Shown here in pieces: positions 57,601 to 64,000 of a stretch of DNA of 64,000 nucleotides. The position numbers were made by a program, and so were the translations under genes. The first letter of the stretch is position 1; every line of letters begins with the position of its first letter. The notes beneath the pieces were generated by a model. It saw only the letters and a list, made by a program, of their open reading frames with translations, was not told the origin of the DNA and ran no database searches. Source of the DNA: Zychaea mexicana (taxonomy: Eukaryota; Mucoromycota; Mucoromycetes; Mucorales; Lichtheimiaceae); the NCBI RefSeq assembly GCF_025766255.1, contig NW_026516673.1, positions 434,001-498,000 on the forward strand, read 5' to 3'.

Positions 57601-59914
57601 TTTGAACGAATGATGATATCGGTGCTTCTCTGTAGTTGATGATGATAACGGCAATATTTGTGATAATGATAATGATGATAGTGATGTCAATAGATGCTTG
57701 TTGTATATGCAGAAATGATGAAGATGACGAAGATGATGATGCTGTATGTGATTAAAGCGTAGTATGTATATGAGATAAGCCAGGAACGAGATATGAGTAA
57801 GGAGAAGGAAGAAAGAAAAAGAAAGAGACACTCCGGGCCGAGAAGAAAAAAATGGCGGCTTTTTATTAGGGGCGTGTATTTTTGCTCCATGTAATCACCA
57901 CATGAAAAGACAGATGTTTCGCGACAGCAGGTTAACAGTGTCGATCAAACACTACCCAACAACCTTAATAATCATGTTGGGTCTTAATGACCCTTCTCTC
58001 CTTACATTCTCATATTGTTCCTGTCATGATGAAACGTACTGCTGCTGCTGCTGCTGCTGTTGTCTATCAATGTTTCATTGTATTTAGTATATCAAGATGT
58101 ATCTGAGCTCGCAGCAGTTGTTGTTGATTCCATGAAGTATTGCTGTTTGGACAATCAAATTATTTAGTCGCATGATCATACCCATTTCATATGTCGCTTA
58201 TAAGTTGCTGGTTAACCTTTTGTAAAACGTAGGACGATTCTTTCTTTTCACACACGTTGTATGTAAAACACGAGGAAGAATAAAATGACGTGTTTACAGC
58301 TTTCACAAAAGGTTGCACAAAGTAAAAGAGAGTAAGTACGCTTATACAGGTTCTCCTCACAGTAGATGATAATATAACCGGAAGAGAGGGTGTTTCTTCA
58401 AGAAACAAGCATGTCACTTTTGAAGATCGTCCCTTGTAACACATACTATCCATAAAGAGTTTTTTTATAACCGTTATCATTTTCGTGTTTCAGCAAAGCT
58501 TATACATGCTCCGCCTTGAGTGTAGTAGTAATGTCATCAGATGTCTGTCTGGAGAACAACGACAAAAAAAAGTTTAGTGGGATTTTGCTCATCACATATG
58601 TGTATAGCAACAGATACTATAAATATATATATACGCGAGCTTTCAGCTGAAGCCACAGAAGAGCAGATTAAAACTAGCATACACTAGAAAGTGTCTCTTA
58701 TTACCTCCTCGTTTTGTAGCCTTTTCAACCAGAATAAGCCAATGACATATGTTGGAGCGATTGGAATGAAAAGTTAGTATAATGATGCTTAATTTCATCT
58801 TTTTATCAATGAAAAGGTTTGTGAAAACCAGTAGATAGGCATTTATACAAATTAATTTGACCCATCACGGCAATTGTCACTCTTCAACGTGGAAACCACT
58901 ATTACCGACAGCGGGTGTATTAGGCATGGTCATAATTGATACACAATGGTAAGAAATTATTAGTAATATGATAGCAACTACCGATTATCAAATTGTCCAT
59001 TAGTAAGAGGTAGGGGCTGGCCATCATATGACAGCATTTAGTGATAGTCATTATAGAACTGTCTCTTCAACCTCGCCATTATGATTAGTTGCTCTTCCCT
59101 CGCTCCCTTCTTTGCAATATAGTGACTAATCAGTATGAATTCTGTTTTACTAGAAGCGATCTTGCGGCGGGAGCTAAATGAATATAAGTACACAAATCAT
59201 TAAGAAGCAAAAAGACAGGGTGGAATAGGTCCAATGACATGAACGAAAAGCCTTTTCAAAACATGTTGCGTACCTCAGGAAAGGCTGATCGGAATCATTT
59301 ACACCATGAAAAGTGGGAAAAAAGAAGAATGAGCTACTATAAACTTTATTCAGGATCTCAATTTTCCAACGTTCACTGGCTCCCCTTAAAAAATGGCATT
59401 CTTCTAAATATTATCTCGACGTAATAGCGTATAGGGGAGAAAGGTTTCACGCCAATTTTGATGATATGAGGTAGTACTCTCCTTCTCCCCTGTCGCCCTG
59501 GATACCGCATGGTTGCTAGACATCCTTTTCGCTTGGACCATGGTATCCACGACATAGCTATTATGATTATTAAACACTCGTAATAAGATAAACAGAAAAA
59601 ACTACCGATTGAAGAAAAAGAAAGAAAAAGGGGAGAGGAAGATTAGCAACAGAGAACCTACTACTACCACTACTACTACTACTACAGCAACAGAATCGAG
59701 ATCAGTACCTCTTCCACTCATATAAACGTGCATTCTTGTTACCACTGATAATGAATTTTGAACGCAATTCACATAGAAGCCTCAAACCTAATTTAGATTT
59801 TTTTGACAGATCGTCGCTGCTTCAGGATGGATTAGTCAGATTTCGAGGCGAGTGAGGTCCGAAGCTGTCTCATAACCCATCATTCTTTTTTATTTCCCTA
59901 CTCGTTGCTAAAAT
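57601..59914. other. 2.3-kb gene-poor region
   Basis: Upstream is a GAT/GAA-rich stretch (57640-57830), then A/T-rich DNA with a (CTG)n run at 58039-58059 and (ACT)n at 59665-59690. No gene is recognised; the last part must contain the YAE1 promoter. Confidence 0.5.
58039..58059. repeat. (CTG)n triplet repeat
   Basis: About seven CTG units in non-coding DNA. Confidence 0.75.
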
Positions 59915-60505
59915 ATGGAAGACGACGACATTTGGGCATCAAGCGATGAGGATGTCGCAACTTACGATCGTGAGATTGCTCAACGCGAATGGGATAAACT
60001 CAACATGAACCACGGCAATGTAACGCTTTCTCTTTTGATAGATCTATTTTTTCATTAGTTTGCGATTAGAGATCGTTGTGCTGAACTGGAGAGAGGGCGG
60101 GTTTTTGTTAAAAAAAATAGGAAGGATACAAGGAAGGAATCAGCGAAGCCAAAGAAGAATACATGCAAGAAGGATTCGATCGCGGGTATAAGGAAGGACT
60201 CGAAATGGGGAAAGCTATTGGGAAGTTGCGTGGTATTGTCAGGTAAGCTAGTGGCGTACAGCAATAAGGGGATGATGAGAATAATTATCAACAAAACCAA
60301 TAGTACCCATATGACGTTTTATCGGGATATACTGCATGATCAGGAGAAAGCACAGAGTCTCCAGGCACTTTATGACGAGCTATGCGGTATCGATGTCCAG
60401 CATGTGTTCTCCAAGGAATACTTTCAGGATAACAAGGACGCAGATCCCCGGTTGATAGTAAAGCAATGGGAAGAAAAGGTTCAATCTTTGCTTGTCAAAT
60501 TGTAA
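59915..60505 (+). CDS. YAE1: Yae1 (deca-GX3 Fe-S adaptor)
   Basis: Three exons (59915-60019, 60121-60242, 60304-60505) give 142 residues. It begins MEDDDIWASSDEDV, contains the conserved QREW, and has the repeated GxxxG-type helix that defines the family (GYKEGISEAKEEYMQEGFD, then RGYKEGLEMGKAIGKLRG). With Lto1, Yae1 hands an Fe-S cluster from the cytosolic CIA machinery to Rli1/ABCE1, the ribosome recycling ATPase. The C-terminal part is shorter than in animals but like yeast. It converges on ISD11, with 78 nt between the stops. Confidence 0.9.
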
Positions 60506-60583
60506 ATAACAAAATAAACAATGTGTATGTATATATCCCTTCCACACTCCTTTTTATTATTATTTATCAATTATAGGCATGAT

Positions 60584-60868
60584 TTAAGCACTTCTTGGGG
60601 CAACGGGCTTCTCAATAACGAGCTTTTGTCCACTGGAGTACAAGGTGCTGATGATAGCCTGGCGCTTGACAACTTCGAGATCTTGCTTGCCTCTGTTGAT
60701 CAAAGAAGCGATCTTGGTGGCATCGGATTCGTCAGCATGGGCACGGAAAGCATCTCTTGACCGTCGAACGGCGTAGGATCGAAAGTTGTAAGAGGAAAGT
60801 TTGTTTCCGTATCGAATAAAGTCGCGGTAGAGCGATAGTACTTGAGTTCGCGAGGCAGGTGTGGCCAT
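60584..60868 (-). CDS. ISD11: Isd11/LYRM4, mitochondrial Fe-S assembly factor
   Basis: A single-exon frame of 94 residues starting at MATPASRTQVLSLYRDF. The LYR motif is at residues 13-15 and the conserved Phe two residues on, followed by YNFRSYAVRRSRDAFR, the basic helix typical of Isd11. It activates and stabilises the cysteine desulfurase Nfs1 with acyl carrier protein in the mitochondrial matrix. The frame is open a little upstream (from about 60934) but the ATG chosen fits the family start. Confidence 0.92.
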   Translation of the reverse strand: MATPASRTQVLSLYRDFIRYGNKLSSYNFRSYAVRRSRDAFRAHADESDATKIASLINRGKQDLEVVKRQAIISTLYSSGQKLVIEKPVAPRSA

Positions 60869-61728
60869 TATTATTTTTGAATGGTAAATTTTAAGGTTGG
60901 TGGTATTGTTGAGTAGGGGAAAGAAGATACACAATCTGATTTCATATACTCAGTTTGTTCGCGGACAACCGGGTCGGGAGAAGGAGAAACAATTTACCGT
61001 TTCATTCTATAGCTCGTCTATTACATATGACTTGGTAGCAGCAGCAAGAACCTTTTTTTTAAGCTTTTCAAAGCTGCTCCGTGCACGGGAATAGCGATAC
61101 GGTCTACATTTGCCTCATTGCGAAAGCATTGACACAGATGAGGCCGGCCTTTTTGGGAGAGAAAATAATAAGAATAGACAAGAAGGAGTCCCTTCCCCTC
61201 CCCCCGCAAAAGGGTCTTTCTTTCTTTTTCTTTTTTGTTTGTTTCCCTTCCCCTGTTTTTGGTGAAAGATGTTGGGCTGCAACTTTCATCATGTGGCAGA
61301 TGGATGAACAGATGGAAGGATAGCAAACGACACTAGGGCTCAATCGGTGAGACAAGACGGTTGCTTTCTCGTTGGTGGTGTTTTACACGCATATTCGAAA
61401 ATGGTAGGTCTTCACGCAGAGCGTACACGTATGATCAAACTTAGTCTTGCTCTCTTTCAATATTTACACAACGTACATAGCACACCCAGATACACCATCG
61501 GAATGAGATGCAGCACGCAGAAGAAAGATAGTAAATAAAATGGATGCACGTCAGTAGCTCTTTCGTTTCGTTTTCACGTACAGTGTAAGTGTTCGACATG
61601 CGGGTCGCGGGGAGTGAGAATACACACGCAACGCATGGGATCCAAGAGAGAACAAGAGCTCACAGGGGCGGGGGAGAGGAGGTGAGGATAGGATAAGGGG
61701 ACAGGAAAGAGAGAGATGTAGTGCGTGA

Positions 61729-61807
<79 letters not shown>

Positions 61808-62043
61808 GTGTGTATGTGCGAGTAGCGTGTATGTTCGCACTCAAAACCTGGCAAATCGAAAATAAGAAAAAAAAAATACAAGAAAAAACTTTTTTTTTTC
61901 TCTCTGTTCTTTCCTTCCTCTCTCCAACACACCCCCCCCCCTTATTTCTTCCATTCCTTTTCTCTTATTTTCTTTCTCTCTCTCTCTCTCTCTTTTTCTT
62001 ATTCTTTCTTTCTTGTTTTCTTATAGCACCGCAAAATTACTTT
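60869..62043. other. Divergent spacer with long hexanucleotide repeat
   Basis: About 1.2 kb between ISD11 (-) and the Pro/Gln-rich gene (+). It contains purine-rich DNA, the hexanucleotide array at 61730-61815, and a C/T-rich tract at 61890-62015 just before the downstream gene, which may be its promoter or leader. Frames across the repeat are artefacts. Confidence 0.6.
61730..61815. repeat. (TGTATG)n hexanucleotide microsatellite
   Basis: About 13 perfect GTGTAT units run from about 61730 to 61808. This is the longest simple repeat in the window. Confidence 0.95.
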
Positions 62044-63349
62044 ATGTTCGAACGCATCTTTGACGACATAAACGATAGCACCTCAACCACCACCACAACC
62101 GCTGCACCACAACCACCGATCACCTTTGACCTTAAACCGTCGCCTCACATCCACTCCATACGAAATGTCATAATCAAGCAATATGCCGCCAAAAAGCGCA
62201 GACGCTTGCCCTGCAAGATTGACCACAGGCCCTTGAAGAAGAAGCACGTACAACAACCAGTCGATGATCTGATGGCTCGTGGTGGACTACCTTCACCACC
62301 TGTCGATAGTCCACGCAACGAGTTTCCTGAAGTCGACGTCGTCATACAACAATCCCAACAAGCACATTTACAACAAGCATCGCAACAACAAGAAAAAGAA
62401 ACCATTGCAAAGGAGCCAGCTATCAGAGTCCAGGACGCTACTGCTACTACGACCAGTCCCTCAAAAATGAACGACTTGACAGCTGCCGACGTTACCAAAA
62501 AGCTTAATGAGCTCAAGGAGGAAAAACATCGTCTATTCCAACTCATTAAGCGGTTAATGCAGCAGGAACAAGAGCAAGAACAAGAGAAACAACAATTGCA
62601 AATGCAGGAAGTCACTGCTGTTGCTGCTATCGCTCCATCGCAAGGATCGCAAGAAGCAAGTACAAGCGCTGCACCTGCAGTAGTGGTAGTAGACAACAAG
62701 AGCGACAGCAGTCCTTGGTCGGTCAATAAAAATGACTCACAAGGACCTGTTGTTGCTACTGCATCGCTGTCACCGCCGCCAACAGCACCCGCATATCGCC
62801 CTCTACAACATCCTCCACCACCACCACCTCCACTTCCAACCTCAGTGCCAGCTCCTTCGATGATGCAACAGCGCCCTCCTTCTTTGTCCTCCTCACCAGC
62901 ATCGTCGTCGGCATCGTCATCGCCCAATGATCACTTCCGTCGACCTCCTGTTTATGGACGACCGCTCAACAACAACAACAACAATAAAAGGGTAAGCCTA
63001 AAATGGTGCTGATGGTAACACCGAAACTTGATTTGGTGTTTCCACACTCCTTTTTTATTATTATCTCGTTTGTGCTTCTGTTGTACTCATCATCACTGCG
63101 CACCTTGTCTGTTCCTATATCTAGGCTTCGTATAACAACAACAACAACAACCGTGGCAATAGTAGCAGTGGCAGACCATCGTTCGGTGGCGGTCATCATC
63201 ATCATCATCACCATTTACCACCGTCATCTTCGCAACTCCATCCATCTCGCTATTTTCATCATCGTCACCAAAGACCCATGTATCGACCGTCGTATCCGTC
63301 CCGTGACTACGCGCCACAACCATGGTCGTCCTCGCCTGTCCAACCTTAG
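62044..63349 (+). CDS. Pro/Gln/His-rich protein with GPS2-like coiled coil
   Basis: Two exons (62044-62991 and 63125-63349) give 390 residues. It starts MFERIFDDIND, has a basic patch (KKRRRLPCK), and then a single coiled-coil stretch near residues 150-195 (VTKKLNELKEEKHRLFQLIK, followed by RLMQQEQEQEQEKQQ). That helix resembles the one in animal GPS2 (LQEEKHQLFLQLKK), a subunit of NCoR/SMRT-HDAC3 co-repressor complexes. The rest is low complexity: Pro runs near 257-270, Ser/Ala, Asn runs and a His run near 340, and a tail rich in Tyr/Pro/Arg. A role as a transcription corepressor subunit is speculative. Confidence 0.7.
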
Positions 63350-63702
63350 AAAGAGATATTAACATCAATTACTATAGCGACCCACCCTTCTCTTCCCCCC
63401 CCTCCCCATATAACCACTCTCCATCCTGTTTATCTGTCCTCCCCCTTCTGTCATTGTCCTCAATCTGTAATTACCTTTGTACTATACGTTGTGTCTTCCG
63501 AGCTCAGTATATATTATATACATATACATATAAATAATATAATATTCTTCTTTTTTTTTCATCTATGGAAATGGAATATACAAAAGATTTATAGGTAAAG
63601 TGTGCGTATATACGTATGTACGTGTGTGTGTGTGTGTGTGTGGTGTATATGTTTATAGAGAGATGGTAATGGTACTTGAGGAATTATTACGAATTATTAC
63701 TA
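63350..63702. other. Convergent spacer with GT repeat
   Basis: Pyrimidine-rich 3' flank (63385-63460), A/T-rich middle and a (GT)n run at about 63622-63641. No gene. Confidence 0.6.
63622..63641. repeat. (GT)n microsatellite
   Basis: About ten GT units in the spacer before the last gene. Confidence 0.75.
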
Positions 63703-64000
63703 TTACTGCGGTTTGCGAGCAATCCAGCAATTATAACGGGTAAAGCCATGATAATCTTCAAACTCTTCAAGCACTTCCAACACAGCCATGTCATAATCCT
63801 CACTCGAGATGGACCAATTTGTCATGAAAAAGCTTTTCCGGTTACGTAAATAGAGCTTGTGCGTCTCCTTGTTGATAAATCCAAACTGCTTCAACTCTGC
63901 GTCTTTTGGCCATTCGCCAATAGGCACATCCAGTTGTCGATGCTCCATACTTTCGAATCCAGCCTCTTCTATCTGTGTACCCAGCGACTCGGTGAATGCG
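63703..64000 (-). CDS. C-terminal end of a SAM-dependent methyltransferase-like protein (partial)
   Basis: The frame is open from the window edge to a stop at 63703-63705, giving about 98 residues; the N-terminal part lies beyond 64000. The sequence (RQLDVPIGEWPKDAELKQFG, then SISSEDYDMAVLEVLEEFED and FTRYNCWIARKP) has the look of the C-terminal end of a family of class I methyltransferases common in Mucorales, in which a conserved VPIGxWP precedes the last helices and NxWxARKP ends the protein. The SAM-binding motif itself would be outside the window, so the call is tentative. Confidence 0.55.
   Translation of the reverse strand, partial: AFTESLGTQIEEAGFESMEHRQLDVPIGEWPKDAELKQFGFINKETHKLYLRNRKSFFMTNWSISSEDYDMAVLEVLEEFEDYHGFTRYNCWIARKPQ

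Noticed and set aside
61551..61932. Three minus-strand frames with Thr-His or Tyr-Thr repeats
   Set aside because: They only translate the hexanucleotide microsatellite in its frames.
62145..62927. Minus-strand frame of 260 codons rich in Gly, Ala and Cys
   Set aside because: Shadow of the Pro/Gln-rich gene on the plus strand.

Overview
The window looks like nuclear DNA of an early-diverging filamentous fungus, most probably a Mucoromycota (Mucorales-type) species. The signs are dense genes with many introns of roughly 45-150 nt (GT..AG), a secreted lipase of the Rhizopus/Rhizomucor type, several large F-box/leucine-rich proteins, A/T-rich intergenic DNA full of simple repeats, and no operons, Shine-Dalgarno sites or CRISPR. 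Species cannot be fixed from sequence reading alone. Gene models were assembled by hand; where all exons are given, the summed lengths divide by three unless I say otherwise.

Left part (1-13600): the 3' end of a Gln-rich protein gene; an MFSD1-like lysosomal/vacuolar MFS transporter (-); an FGGY carbohydrate kinase (-); an ASCC2/Cue3 homologue with a CUE domain (-), a ribosome quality control factor; then about 4 kb of gene-poor DNA with decayed fragments (transposon-like and F-box/LRR-like). A secreted triacylglycerol lipase with 8 exons lies at 13603-15287, followed by a 20-bp tandem repeat and a 172-bp pogo-like MITE with TA target-site duplication (15820-15991).

Middle (18000-33700): a nuclear-type protein joining a SANT/Myb-like domain to a C-terminal U-box-like domain (-); an unidentified 435-aa protein (-); a UCH-type deubiquitinase (-) in divergent arrangement with a candidate PAXX/XRCC4-superfamily NHEJ factor (+); the PMP3 proteolipid (-, five tiny exons); a ZRANB2-like RanBP2 zinc-finger splicing protein (-); and two divergent F-box/LRR genes around a 360-bp promoter.

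Right part (34800-64000): a PAK/STE20-like kinase without a visible CRIB (-); nucleolar DEAD-box helicase HAS1 (+); the bifunctional thiamine enzyme THI6 (+); an HSD10-type mitochondrial short-chain dehydrogenase (-); a secreted or anchored M13 metallopeptidase (+); ribosomal protein eS30 (+); an intronless unknown protein (-); a long gene-poor stretch (about 51-59.9 kb) with a retropepsin-like relic; YAE1 (+) convergent with ISD11/LYRM4 (-), both in iron-sulfur protein maturation; a Pro/Gln/His-rich protein with a GPS2-like coiled coil (+); and the 3' end of a methyltransferase-like gene (-) running off the window.

The genes are mostly independent housekeeping units. Functional pairings visible from position are UCH/PAXX-like (shared promoter), YAE1/ISD11 (Fe-S) and the F-box pair. 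The most novel items are the PAXX-like gene, the SANT-U-box fusion, the MITE, and a putative GC-AG intron in the ZRANB2-like gene.
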